This document shows, in pieces, positions 53,660-62,190 of a stretch of 64,000 bases of DNA (its first letter is position 1; every line of letters starts with the position of its first letter). This DNA comes from Lachnospiraceae bacterium (lineage in GTDB: Bacteria; Bacillota; Clostridia; Lachnospirales; Lachnospiraceae). The stretch lies in assembly GCA_017617545.1 (NCBI GenBank), contig JAFZVZ010000016.1, positions 1-64,000 of the forward strand. The letters run 5' to 3'. The position numbers and the translations under genes are program-made. The notes beneath the pieces are model-generated. The model ran no database searches. It saw only the letters and a program-made list of their open reading frames with translations, and had not been told where the DNA came from.

Positions 53660-54271
53660 TCACTTCAGTTCCTTCACGATGGTGTACAGAATGTCCACGC
53701 AGCCGTCGATGCCGCAGGTGCTGGAGTTGAGCGTGATATCGTAGTTCTGCGTCTTGCCCCACTCAGCATCCGTGTAGTAACGGTAGTGGTTCGCTCTCGC
53801 CTTATCCTTCTTGCGGAGGCTCTTCTCCACACCCTCACGGTCGAAGCCGTAATCGTTCACGGCGCGGTCCATCTTGTCCTGCAACGCAGCATGGATAAAT
53901 ACGTGGATCGCGTCATCCCGGTCCTTCAGGATATAGTCGGCGCAGCGTCCTACGATGACGCACTCCTCCTTCTCCGCGATGTCCTTGATGATATCGCTCT
54001 GAACCACGTACAGCTGATCCTGCAGCGGAAGCATATGGCCGCCGAACACCTGCCCGGCATAGGTCATGTTGCTGGCGATGTTGAACAGAAGGCTGCCCGT
54101 GATGTGCTCGCCCTGCTCCTCGATAAATTCCTTCGCCAGACCGCTCTCCTTCGCAACGCGATCGATCAGTTCCTTGTCATAAAATGCATAGCCGAGCTTC
54201 TCCGCAAGCTTGCGTCCGATGGTACGTCCGCCGCTGCCGCACTCACGGCTGATGGTGATGATTCTCTTCAT
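53660..54271 (-). CDS. Cytidylate-kinase-like family protein
   Basis: The 203-residue P-loop protein begins M-K-R-I-I-T-I-S-R-E-C-G-S-G-G-R-T-I-G, the altered Walker A loop of the cytidylate-kinase-like (AAA_26) group. Then come KLGYAFYDKELIDRVAKESGLAK and C-V-I-V-G-R-C-A-D-Y-I-L. The C-terminal R-A-N-H-Y-R-Y-Y-T-D-A-E-W-G pattern and SSTCGID match the family. It differs from true Cmk and its substrate is unknown. It has a good promoter (54359-54388). Confidence 0.88.
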   Translation of the reverse strand: MKRIITISRECGSGGRTIGRKLAEKLGYAFYDKELIDRVAKESGLAKEFIEEQGEHITGSLLFNIASNMTYAGQVFGGHMLPLQDQLYVVQSDIIKDIAEKEECVIVGRCADYILKDRDDAIHVFIHAALQDKMDRAVNDYGFDREGVEKSLRKKDKARANHYRYYTDAEWGKTQNYDITLNSSTCGIDGCVDILYTIVKELK

Positions 54272-54358
54272 TCTCTCTTTCGTCGCGGAAATTCCGTCCT
54301 CGCTGTTTCGAAATAACCCCTTTTATCCGCGGCTCCTCCTTCTCCTGAGGACACCTTT

Positions 54359-54388
54359 ATTGTACCAAATCAGGGGCGTTTTTGTCAA
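54359..54388 (-). promoter_or_regulatory. Promoter of the cytidylate-kinase-like gene
   Basis: TTGACA (54388-54383) and TACAAT (54364-54359), 18-nt spacer, on the minus strand. It overlaps the region just behind the DUF6382 gene. Confidence 0.7.
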
Positions 54389-54396
54389 TCCGACCG

Positions 54397-55140
54397 TCAT
54401 CCCATCATCCACATCAGCGCGCATCCGAGAATGATCAGCACAGAGATCCCGCTGAAGAAGGACAGCAGACCGCGCAGTCCCTTCTTTCGCGGGCGCTGCA
54501 CCGTCGTGTAGCTGCCCTCCTCCGCGACGGAAGTCACGACATATTCCTGCTCCTCCCCCGGCAATCGGTACACCGGTGCGGGAGACGGTCCCTCCGGCTC
54601 ATGCGCCACCGCAGTCAGCATCCGCTGCATCGTGCTCCCCTCCTCATGGCTCATGACATGAAAGGCATAGCCGCTGTACACGGCCTGCGCATCCTGCGGG
54701 TCAAGATACCCAAGAAGCCAGTCGGACAACTCACGCATCTGAAGCGTAAGCGGTTTTTCATACTCGGGGCAGTACACCAGCTCCACCTCCCCGGTATCGG
54801 TTCGCAGGAAAATGCAGTCCGGCCGCAGCACAAAGCTCTCCTCCCGCAGCAGATACTTCTTGCTCTCCGCTATGCGTGAGAACAGGGAAGCCAGTATTTT
54901 CCGAAACTCCGTCCCGGAGATCTTCTGTCCGAGAAAACTCTCGGCAAGCGATGCGCACCCATCCACTGCATACCTTCGCATCTTTCCCTCCCCCGCGCGC
55001 ACCGTCTGCATCGTTAAAACTCCGGGCACCGTGTTGTGCCCGAGCATTTCTTCCTCAAACGGGTTATCTTCCGGAATGTCCCGAAGCACCAGATACACGT
55101 GTTCCAGCTCCGCAACTCTCTCTGCCTTAATCTCATACAT
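54397..55140 (-). CDS. DUF6382-domain protein with C-terminal membrane helix
   Basis: I start at MYEIKAERVAELEHVY (55140). The 247-residue protein has the DUF6382 pattern: YLVLRDIPEDNPFEEEML, L-L-R-E-E-S-F-V-L-R-P-D-C-I-F-L and V-E-L-V-Y-C-P-E-Y, ending with one membrane helix (GLLSFFSGISVLIILGCAL). In many Lachnospiraceae the domain is followed by an FHA domain and sits at Tad pilus loci; here no FHA domain is present. It is the last gene of the Tad cluster in this direction and may be a regulatory or assembly factor (inference). Confidence 0.65.
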   Translation of the reverse strand: MYEIKAERVAELEHVYLVLRDIPEDNPFEEEMLGHNTVPGVLTMQTVRAGEGKMRRYAVDGCASLAESFLGQKISGTEFRKILASLFSRIAESKKYLLREESFVLRPDCIFLRTDTGEVELVYCPEYEKPLTLQMRELSDWLLGYLDPQDAQAVYSGYAFHVMSHEEGSTMQRMLTAVAHEPEGPSPAPVYRLPGEEQEYVVTSVAEEGSYTTVQRPRKKGLRGLLSFFSGISVLIILGCALMWMMG

Positions 55141-55184
55141 GCATTCACACACCGCCTCTCCGCAGCTTTACAACATAATTTGTT

Positions 55185-55757
55185 TTATTTCAGCCGGTTC
55201 ACCAGCTCGCTTAATTTCGTCAGCACCGTATTGAGACCCTTGATCTCCATTCCCGTTTCCATCACGGCGGAATAAATCCTCGTTCGAAGACCGATATCCT
55301 GACAGTCAACCACGCAGGTGACATCGTCCGAAAACCACCGCGAGGTCAGCGCCTGTCCGAAGAACGGTACCTCCGTATCGCTCTTCAGCGAAATATGTAC
55401 AATGACACTGTCATCCTCCGCGCGAATGGAACGGCTCTCGATCCGGCTGATCCAGAAGCGTCCCTCCGACAACTCATCAAGGTACTCCTCCATACTGTCG
55501 GCATCCTGCTTCGCGGTGTTTGAGAACCATCGCTGAAAGATGGACCGCTCCAGCTTTCGCTCGTACATCACCTTGTGAAGACGCGGTTCCTCATCGTTGA
55601 GGATCAGCGCCCTGGTATCTTCCGCGACACGCTCCGCCAAGGTTCTCGCCACCGAGAGATCCCGCATATACAACGACATGTCGATCAGCAACACGATGAT
55701 CATCGTGACGAGAGGCACGATAAACACGGCCTCCACGGTAAATGATGCTCTCAGCAT
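55185..55757 (-). CDS. TadE-like pseudopilin
   Basis: The start MLRASFTVEAVFIVPLV (55757) follows GGGGGA. The 190-residue protein has the class-IVb signature A-S-F-T-V-E-A followed by one hydrophobic helix (VFIVPLVTMIIVLLIDMSLYM), then an extracytoplasmic domain of about 155 residues. The Glu five residues into the mature helix is conserved. It is probably processed by the A24 peptidase encoded next to it and incorporated as a minor pilin. The end has two Cys near V-T-C-V-V-D-C, perhaps a disulphide. Confidence 0.75.
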   Translation of the reverse strand: MLRASFTVEAVFIVPLVTMIIVLLIDMSLYMRDLSVARTLAERVAEDTRALILNDEEPRLHKVMYERKLERSIFQRWFSNTAKQDADSMEEYLDELSEGRFWISRIESRSIRAEDDSVIVHISLKSDTEVPFFGQALTSRWFSDDVTCVVDCQDIGLRTRIYSAVMETGMEIKGLNTVLTKLSELVNRLK

Positions 55758-55837
55758 CGTGAAACCATTCCCCCGCGTACACGGTGAGCCTCCTCTTATG
55801 CACTCCCGATCCATATTCTCCTCCCCTCACAAAAGCA

Positions 55838-56278
55838 TCACGGCACTACGCCGAGCAACAACGAGATCGCAAACCCCACTGCCGCGAACGGATAGAACGG
55901 CAGCGTATCCTTCCTGCCGATTTTCCGAATGACGACAAGAAGCAGTGCGACAGGCAGAAGGGTCAGAAGGCTTACAAGCAGGAAGAAGCTGAGCCCACGC
56001 AGACCGAGCGCAAACCCCGAGATCAGGACAAGAACCGAATCTCCCGTGCCGACCATATGCCACAATACCCCTGACGCGAGAAACAGTATCCCCGGTATCA
56101 TCCCGAACAATCTCTCCCGCACGGTCAAAGCGTTCGGAAGCGCTGCCGCAATGCACACAAGCAAACTCCCCGCGATCAGCAGCACAACCGGTATGTGCTT
56201 TGTCCGCAGATCGCAGGCAGCTCCGATACCGATAACAAGCCCCAAAGAAACCAATCCGATCACATCCCCCGACTGCAT
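55838..56278 (-). CDS. tadV: Type IV prepilin peptidase (A24, TadV-like)
   Basis: The 146-residue membrane aspartic protease has about five hydrophobic helices. Both catalytic Asp are visible: A-C-D-L-R-T-K-H-I-P near residue 22, and V-G-T-G-D-S in the G-x-G-D position. It lacks the methylase domain of PilD, as TadV/CpaA proteins do. It should cleave the Flp pilin and the two TadE-like proteins of this locus. It lies between the two pseudopilin genes. Confidence 0.85.
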   Translation of the reverse strand: MQSGDVIGLVSLGLVIGIGAACDLRTKHIPVVLLIAGSLLVCIAAALPNALTVRERLFGMIPGILFLASGVLWHMVGTGDSVLVLISGFALGLRGLSFFLLVSLLTLLPVALLLVVIRKIGRKDTLPFYPFAAVGFAISLLLGVVP

Positions 56279-56300
56279 CTAAATCCTCCCTTCGGTGCGG

Positions 56301-57194
56301 CTATTCTCCGCTGTCCGTTTTTCCGCTATCCGTTTCGCCACCGCATTTTTTGCAGGCGCGAAGTCCTTTTTCCTGCGCTTCCGCAAGTGTCATCGACTGG
56401 ATCGTCCGCTTCAGCTCCCCGCAGGAAAGCGTTGTGTGGTACCGGTTTCCGTAGTCTGTGATGAACACCTCGGAGCCTACGGACTGTCTGCAGCAGAACT
56501 CGCAGGGCCGGTAAATCTCCCCGTCCTTGTTCCTTGCCGCTGCCACCTCCGTGAACTCAATCTGACGGACCGACAGTTTGATGAAGGAGCATGTCGTCTT
56601 CCGATGGTACACGGTTCCCCTTGCGGAAACGTACACCATCTCCTCCTCTTCTTCCTCCTCATCCTCCTCGTCGTGCAGGACCTCCCGCTCCAATCCGAAG
56701 AAACTGCGCGCCGACGTCCGCTGCACGATCGGCATCGAACCGAGCACCGGTAGTTTGCTGACCGGTGCAAACCGGTACGATACCGTAAGGAGAAGCTGTC
56801 CGTCATCGTCAAACATGGAACTTCCCGAAGTGCTCACCCCGGAAACTCCACCGCGGATCCATCCGATCCAGTCCGCGTCGCGGATCTCTCTCCGCAACAG
56901 GTATCCCATATACGCTTCGCTCGCCACCCTGCCGATGGCGGAATCAATCCCCATTTTCGCCACGATATCTTCCGCGTCATCATCGCTCATGGACGACAGC
57001 TGGGAGTACACCGTTCCGTACTGTGAAAGCTCCCGCACCACACGGTTCATCGCGACCTGCATATCACTCTGGATGCGCAGGAACACAAACAGCTGCAGCA
57101 CCATATAAAGGACGAGGAACGCCGTCGGAACGCACAATGCCGCTTCCACGGTAAAGGATCCCTTCGTCAGTCTGTTTTTCCAAAGCAAACGCAT
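56301..57194 (-). CDS. TadE-like pseudopilin with two His/Cys (zinc-ribbon-like) repeats
   Basis: The 297-residue protein has the pseudopilin start KGSFTVEAALCVPTAFLVLY and one helix (about 17-41). An extracytoplasmic region and a run of acidic residues (175-186) follow. The C-terminus then has two similar units: H197-x4-C202 ... C231-x2-C234 and H253-x4-C258 ... C281-x2-C284. Each has a Y-H start and ends R-x-C-x-x-C. This looks like a duplicated metal-binding module fused to a pilin-like stem. I know of no standard Tad component with such a C-terminus. GAGAGG precedes the ATG. Confidence 0.75.
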   Translation of the reverse strand: MRLLWKNRLTKGSFTVEAALCVPTAFLVLYMVLQLFVFLRIQSDMQVAMNRVVRELSQYGTVYSQLSSMSDDDAEDIVAKMGIDSAIGRVASEAYMGYLLRREIRDADWIGWIRGGVSGVSTSGSSMFDDDGQLLLTVSYRFAPVSKLPVLGSMPIVQRTSARSFFGLEREVLHDEEDEEEEEEEMVYVSARGTVYHRKTTCSFIKLSVRQIEFTEVAAARNKDGEIYRPCEFCCRQSVGSEVFITDYGNRYHTTLSCGELKRTIQSMTLAEAQEKGLRACKKCGGETDSGKTDSGE

Positions 57195-57461
57195 CCCTCT
57201 CTCCTCTCCGAATTAACTCCCGTGATTCCTATTCACCCTCAGTAACATTTGTCCATCTCTGAAAATACATACTCTCTGACAACCGTTTCAGGCCGTCCCC
57301 CCGGAGAAAGTGTTTTGTTTGACAGTCAGCGCCCGGAACGGCTGTCGGAAAGTATGTCCGGCCTTTGTGAGCGGCGCATGTATCACCCACCGCTCACTAA
57401 GACCTTGCGGGAAACACGGCTCGAACCGTGTCCCCAAAAAGAGGCATTGCTCATAGCAGGC

Positions 57462-59762
57462 TCAGTAAGATACCGCGCAATTTCCCGGAATGGAATATGC
57501 GCTGATCCCCTCATCGTCCGTATCCCCGAACGACACGATCGTGTACAGCGGAGAAACCTCCGCAACTGCGCTCACCTCAAAGCCGTATACGCACTTTTTG
57601 ATCAGGAAATCCTCATCGTACCCGGCGCGTATGTTGACCTGAATCAGATCAAGAGCGCGTCCGGTCATCGTGTCGGAATCGCGCAACAGCATGAACAGCA
57701 TCAGATAATGGTTGTACCCCAGTTTCAACCCCTCAGGTGGCTTGTATTCCTTTGCGATCTCAATACGCTTGTCCCTCGACATCAGCAGTGAATTCGACAG
57801 GGACAGCTGGAACGATCCCGTTGTCACAAGCAGCGGTACCTGCTTGCCCTGCAAGATCTCCGCCGTCTCCAAATAGGCATTCTGGATCGCCCATATGACC
57901 ATAATGACCGTCTGAACAACCTTGACCAGCAGAGGAAACGGCATCGCCGCCAGAAATTCCGACGCAACGGCCAGAGCCTCCGCCTTCTTCACGGAATCCG
58001 AGAACACATGAACAATATTCATGAGCACGCGGATCCCCAGGATTGAGAGTGTCGCCGATCGTTGATTGTTCGCGTCTCCGGTCTTGCCATAGAGAAGGTA
58101 CTCCTGCTCATAGTGCATGACACCTTCCGGCTCCTCATCCAGATAGTTGGACATATGCGTCGAAAAATAAGCGATCAGCAGCAGTTTCTCCGAAATCGCG
58201 ACGACTCCGTCCGCCAGACGGTTCAGCATCTTCTTCAGAAAATTTCCCTTGAGCAGTTCTTTCAGAAGATCCACACTGACTGCCCCGTCATCACTCAGAT
58301 CCGGGTATACATACAGTGTTCTTACATCTTCCTCCACGCTCGATGACGGAAGATCCTTCTCCCAGTACAGGGTGGCTGAAGAAAGACTCTCATCAGACGG
58401 ATACACTCCTCCGACAACACCGTGCGTGAGCAGATTTTTGACTGTCTGCCAGAAGGACGAATCCCCCGCTGTCGACTTCTTCACACTCGAATAGTCAAGC
58501 TCCAGTCCGTCGATGCTGTAGTCCAGGATCATCAAATTGACCCGCCGCAGGTTTTTCCACTCCTGCGTCGTCTGCGGAAACGTTTTCATCATTTCATAGA
58601 TCGGCAACAACAGATCTATATTTTTCTCCAAGGTTTCTTTCATCCCCGCAAAATCATAGGTTTTGCCGCCGTCCTTGGCCCCGACGTAGCTCTTCAGTAT
58701 GCGCAGCGTCTCCTCCAGGGATTTATACATATCCTCGTCGATCAGCGACTGACAGCTTTCCATGTATTTCTCAAACTCCGTGACCATCGGTCGGAACCTG
58801 TCCTGAAGCTTGATCAGTTCCTCGAGAACGGGAATTGCTCCTCTCGCTCCGAGAAACGAATCGTGTACCGCAGTCAGCAAAAAGACATATGCCCGGAGAG
58901 TGTTCTCATCCACAACCGCAATTTCCTCCTCATCGGGAAGTTCCATCACACCGAACAACAACTCATCGGCAAGGGTCCTGACATTATCGTATTGCGGTTT
59001 CAGCTGTTCGTAAAAAACGGAATTGTTCATGTGCACGGATGCCTGGGAGACCTCTCCCGGGATCGCGCGCTTTACAAAACTCGTGACCGTATCGGGCGAT
59101 CCGTCATCCCGGAACACGACGCCGCTCGCATCGGTTTTTATCCCGTCGATCTGCTGCGCCAGCGCAAGCATCTTCTCCTCAAAAACAGCAAGCTCCTGCT
59201 GAACCTTCTGCTGCGTTTCCAACGCCTCCGCCGTCTGTTCGGTCTCCTTGAGAAGCTTCACTGCGTTTAGGAGCAGCTCTGCCAGCTCCTGTATTCCGCT
59301 GACGGCACCCTCTTCGATCATCTGGTTTTTGCAGATGGCACCTCCCCCGTGAAGCAATGTGACGGTTTTGCTCAACGCAACCTCGGAAATGTCATAGGCA
59401 TAGCTGTAATATGACTTGCTTTCCCCCGCGCTGCTCCCGGACACCGACTGGTCGGGGCGCCCGGATATCGAAAGATACGACCGTATCTCCTCCTCGATAT
59501 CCACATCATAAAGACCATACAGTCCGTAATCGTCAAATAAAGGAGCATAATACTCACCGAGCACGGATTCACTTGCCGTCTGCAGGTTCATGCGAAACAT
59601 CGCGACGGCTCCCTGCTGCCTCGCCGATTCCAGACTGACCAGGATCAGCGACAGAATGAGTATCGTGGTGATCGCCATCAGAACGGTCACCGCTCCGTCC
59701 GTCTCTCTGCGGTGGGGCCGGCTCGTGCCGGCCGCCGGTTCCGCAGACACACAGGGGGTCAT
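57462..59762 (-). CDS. DUF5702/TadG-like pilus protein
   Basis: The 766-residue protein has a short basic N-terminus (R-R-E-T-D-G-A-V-T-V), one membrane helix (about 27-45, VLMAITTILILSLILVSLE), and a long extracytoplasmic part with coiled-coil stretches (L-L-K-E-T-E-Q-T-A-E-A-L-E-T-Q-Q) and hydrophobic helices around 590-640. It matches the DUF5702 family, which occurs in Firmicutes Tad loci in the place of TadG. It begins at the ATG overlapping the flp stop. Behind it, 57195-57461 holds hairpins (e.g. ACACGG/CCGTGT) and no gene that I can support. Confidence 0.7.
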   Translation of the reverse strand: MTPCVSAEPAAGTSRPHRRETDGAVTVLMAITTILILSLILVSLESARQQGAVAMFRMNLQTASESVLGEYYAPLFDDYGLYGLYDVDIEEEIRSYLSISGRPDQSVSGSSAGESKSYYSYAYDISEVALSKTVTLLHGGGAICKNQMIEEGAVSGIQELAELLLNAVKLLKETEQTAEALETQQKVQQELAVFEEKMLALAQQIDGIKTDASGVVFRDDGSPDTVTSFVKRAIPGEVSQASVHMNNSVFYEQLKPQYDNVRTLADELLFGVMELPDEEEIAVVDENTLRAYVFLLTAVHDSFLGARGAIPVLEELIKLQDRFRPMVTEFEKYMESCQSLIDEDMYKSLEETLRILKSYVGAKDGGKTYDFAGMKETLEKNIDLLLPIYEMMKTFPQTTQEWKNLRRVNLMILDYSIDGLELDYSSVKKSTAGDSSFWQTVKNLLTHGVVGGVYPSDESLSSATLYWEKDLPSSSVEEDVRTLYVYPDLSDDGAVSVDLLKELLKGNFLKKMLNRLADGVVAISEKLLLIAYFSTHMSNYLDEEPEGVMHYEQEYLLYGKTGDANNQRSATLSILGIRVLMNIVHVFSDSVKKAEALAVASEFLAAMPFPLLVKVVQTVIMVIWAIQNAYLETAEILQGKQVPLLVTTGSFQLSLSNSLLMSRDKRIEIAKEYKPPEGLKLGYNHYLMLFMLLRDSDTMTGRALDLIQVNIRAGYDEDFLIKKCVYGFEVSAVAEVSPLYTIVSFGDTDDEGISAYSIPGNCAVSY

Positions 59763-59956
59763 TTTACGATCGCCTCGGAGTTCAGCTTGATTGAGTCGAA
59801 CGCCGAGCTGACAATCGATGAGATCTCGTTTTTAAAGATCAGAACAAGGCCGATCAGAACGACCAGGATCAGCACTACCTCAATAACGCCGATGCCCTGT
59901 TGATCCTCCTTAAAGCTTTCCGCAAGATTTTTCAATTTCCATAAAAGTCTCTTCAT
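59759..59956 (-). CDS. flp: Flp-type (class IVb) pilin
   Basis: The 65-residue pilin has a basic leader (MKRLLWKLKNLAESFKEDQQ), then G-I-G-V-I-E-V-V-L-I with the conserved Glu at +5 of the processed helix, and one hydrophobic helix. The short C-terminus is polar. It should be the main subunit of the Tad pilus after cleavage by the A24 peptidase. Its stop overlaps the start of the DUF5702 gene, so pilin and large pilus protein are coupled, which is uncommon for a highly expressed pilin. Confidence 0.85.
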   Translation of the reverse strand: MKRLLWKLKNLAESFKEDQQGIGVIEVVLILVVLIGLVLIFKNEISSIVSSAFDSIKLNSEAIVK

Positions 59957-59985
59957 TGTTTTTCTCCTCCGTTATTGTTTCCTTT

Positions 59986-61440
59986 TCACAGTGACATAAA
60001 TGCCGGGATCAGGATCATCGCAAGGATGATGACCAGAATGCCGGCCATAGGCAGAAGAAGCTTTGTCCCCGCTTCCTCGCCGCGTTGCTTGGCCTGCTCC
60101 CTGCGGTCGCAGAACGCTTCCGCAGATTCCTTCTGAAGCAGCGGCAGCAGGCCGGCCGCGCCCTTTTTCAGGTTCTGGACAATGATCGAAGAAAACCGCA
60201 GATAGCGGATGTTTCCGCATCGTTTACCGAATTCCTCGTACGCCTTTTCCTCCGGAATGCCGAGGGAAAGAAGATTGCGCGTGTGAAGCATCTCCTCGTA
60301 CACATAGCGCGTCCGCTCCCGATTGTCCCGATGACGAACATAATCCCCGACGATCCGTTCCCACGCGAGCCGGATGGTCGACCCTGCCTCGATCAGCAGG
60401 GAAACCTTGCTCACAAGCTCCGGATAATCCCGCAGCAGCTGGCGCTCCCGCGCCTTCCGGTTCTGTTTCCGGCGGGAGGCCGCAACCAGACATAGGACGA
60501 CCGCAAGAAACCCGGCGTACGCGAAGAACACCCATGCGGAATATCTCTGTTCCGCGTAAAATGACACCTTCCCGTCTCCCAGCTCCTCCGGGAGACGGAT
60601 CTGCGATTCATACGCCTGTTCCTGCGCGTAATCCGTGAGCAGCTCCTCCAGCTCCCGCGCCGTGTCAGCGCCTTCCGCCGTATTCTCCGGCAAGACTCGG
60701 ACCGCAAAACTCAGGGTTTCCTCCCAGTCACGGTATGTCAGCTGCGCCGTCAGGGTTACTATGCTTCCGCCGTCCTCGCAATATTCCGGATGAACATTGC
60801 CGGAGTAATCCACGATCCGGTAATCCGAGGTGCTCCAGGATACGGCGATCGGAGTTCCCGCGATGCGGGACGGCAATGCTAACGGTTTTGTCACGCGGTC
60901 CGCGCTCTCGTTATCCCCGAGAATCTGCGTCAGGAGTTCCTCCTCCGCCTTCGCGGCATTGTCACGGATCTCCTCCGCGGTCATCAGCCGCTCGGCCACC
61001 GGCAACGATATGTCGTACTCTTTCTCACCGAACCGTGCCCTGATCCTAGCGATCCCCGTGCCTGACTCCGGCCGTTCGATCGCACTCAGTTGTTTCTCGG
61101 AAAATCCTCCGGTATACGCGACAAGGAACAGCACCCCGGAGAGCGCGAAAAGCAATCCGACCAGTCCGATCCCGAACATGCAATCCGCTTCCATCCGTTT
61201 CGCTCCCGGATTCTCGTTGATATACATCTCCCGGTAGTACTGATCCTCCGCCGTTTCGATACGGCATCGCCTCACGATCCATCTCTTCAGGCAGGCTCCG
61301 GCATAACCGAGATACAGAAGTCTGCGTACTCCGGAAAACCGTCGCTCCGCAGGCTCTCGCCGCATCGCGGCCGTCATGCCGGCGATTACCGTCAGACCCG
61401 CTGCAGCAGCCATCCAGCCCGAAACCTCAGTCATCCCCAT
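59986..61440 (-). CDS. tadC: TadC-like inner-membrane protein with an Ig-like extracytoplasmic insertion
   Basis: The 484-residue protein has a C-terminal T2SSF domain (about 335-484: L-L-R-D-Y-P-E-L-V-S-K-V-S-L-L-I-E-A-G and LGIPEEKAYEEFGKRCGN, then the last helix ILVIILAMILIPAF). N-terminal helices lie at about 8-26 and 92-112. Between about 115 and 310 there is an inserted extracytoplasmic region. Its second part (L-P-S-R-I-A-G-T-P-I-A-V-S-W-S-T-S-D ... L-S-F-A-V-R-V-L-P) resembles atrophied bacterial Ig domains. TadC forms the pilus platform with TadB. Confidence 0.8.
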   Translation of the reverse strand: MGMTEVSGWMAAAAGLTVIAGMTAAMRREPAERRFSGVRRLLYLGYAGACLKRWIVRRCRIETAEDQYYREMYINENPGAKRMEADCMFGIGLVGLLFALSGVLFLVAYTGGFSEKQLSAIERPESGTGIARIRARFGEKEYDISLPVAERLMTAEEIRDNAAKAEEELLTQILGDNESADRVTKPLALPSRIAGTPIAVSWSTSDYRIVDYSGNVHPEYCEDGGSIVTLTAQLTYRDWEETLSFAVRVLPENTAEGADTARELEELLTDYAQEQAYESQIRLPEELGDGKVSFYAEQRYSAWVFFAYAGFLAVVLCLVAASRRKQNRKARERQLLRDYPELVSKVSLLIEAGSTIRLAWERIVGDYVRHRDNRERTRYVYEEMLHTRNLLSLGIPEEKAYEEFGKRCGNIRYLRFSSIIVQNLKKGAAGLLPLLQKESAEAFCDRREQAKQRGEEAGTKLLLPMAGILVIILAMILIPAFMSL

Positions 61441-61482
61441 ACCTTACCTCCCATTCGTCAGCTTCCCTGTTTTTTTCTTCCG

Positions 61483-62190
61483 TCACACTTCAATGCACGC
61501 GATCCTCTCCGCGATCATGCAGAACAGCCGGTACACCAAATACAGGACGAACATGATGGCATGTCCCGCAATCCCCGCATACAACGGCGCGAGAAATCCC
61601 GGTGAGAACGCCAGAAAATATGCCAGCATCAGATACGGCATCACCTTCATGATCCCGACTTCGAGCTGTTTCGCCAGAAGCACCGTCTGGATCTCACGCA
61701 GGACCTCCTGTTTCTGGTACAACGTGTCCGTCACCGAACGGATCACCCGCGTGACATCGCCCCCAGTTCGCTTCGCTATGGTGAATATTCCGGAAAATGT
61801 CCGAATATCCTCCACCCCGCTCCGCTCGCCGAATTCCTCCAGCACTTCCTCCACATTGCCGCCGCTTTTCAGTTTGCGGCTCATACGGCGGAACTCCTCC
61901 ACGATCGGTTCCTTCTCGTCAAACATCATTCGGAGATCGTCCGCCGCGTGCTGAACACTGTTTTCAATACTGTAACCGGCCTCCAGCGAGGCAAGCAGGC
62001 ATTGCAATCCGTCGCGAAAATGTTCCTCCAGCTGCCTGCGTCTGCGATCCCGGATCGCGTTCCGCTCCCGATACATACGAACCACCGTGATCGGAATAAG
62101 CAGCACAAGGATCCCCCAGGACTGAAAAAACAACAGTGCCGTAGCAATGCATATGCCGACGTGCTTCAGCACATACCGGGCAACTCTCAT
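61483..62190 (-). CDS. tadB: TadB-like pilus platform protein
   Basis: The 235-residue protein has paired N-terminal hydrophobic segments (about 8-35), a cytoplasmic T2SSF domain (about 55-165: F-R-D-G-L-Q-C-L-L-A-S-L-E-A-G-Y-S-I-E-N-S, FSGIFTIAKRTGGDVTRVI) and two C-terminal helices. This is the TadB layout. Its first codons overlap the end of tadA. It should form the membrane platform with TadC. Confidence 0.85.
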   Translation of the reverse strand: MRVARYVLKHVGICIATALLFFQSWGILVLLIPITVVRMYRERNAIRDRRRRQLEEHFRDGLQCLLASLEAGYSIENSVQHAADDLRMMFDEKEPIVEEFRRMSRKLKSGGNVEEVLEEFGERSGVEDIRTFSGIFTIAKRTGGDVTRVIRSVTDTLYQKQEVLREIQTVLLAKQLEVGIMKVMPYLMLAYFLAFSPGFLAPLYAGIAGHAIMFVLYLVYRLFCMIAERIACIEV

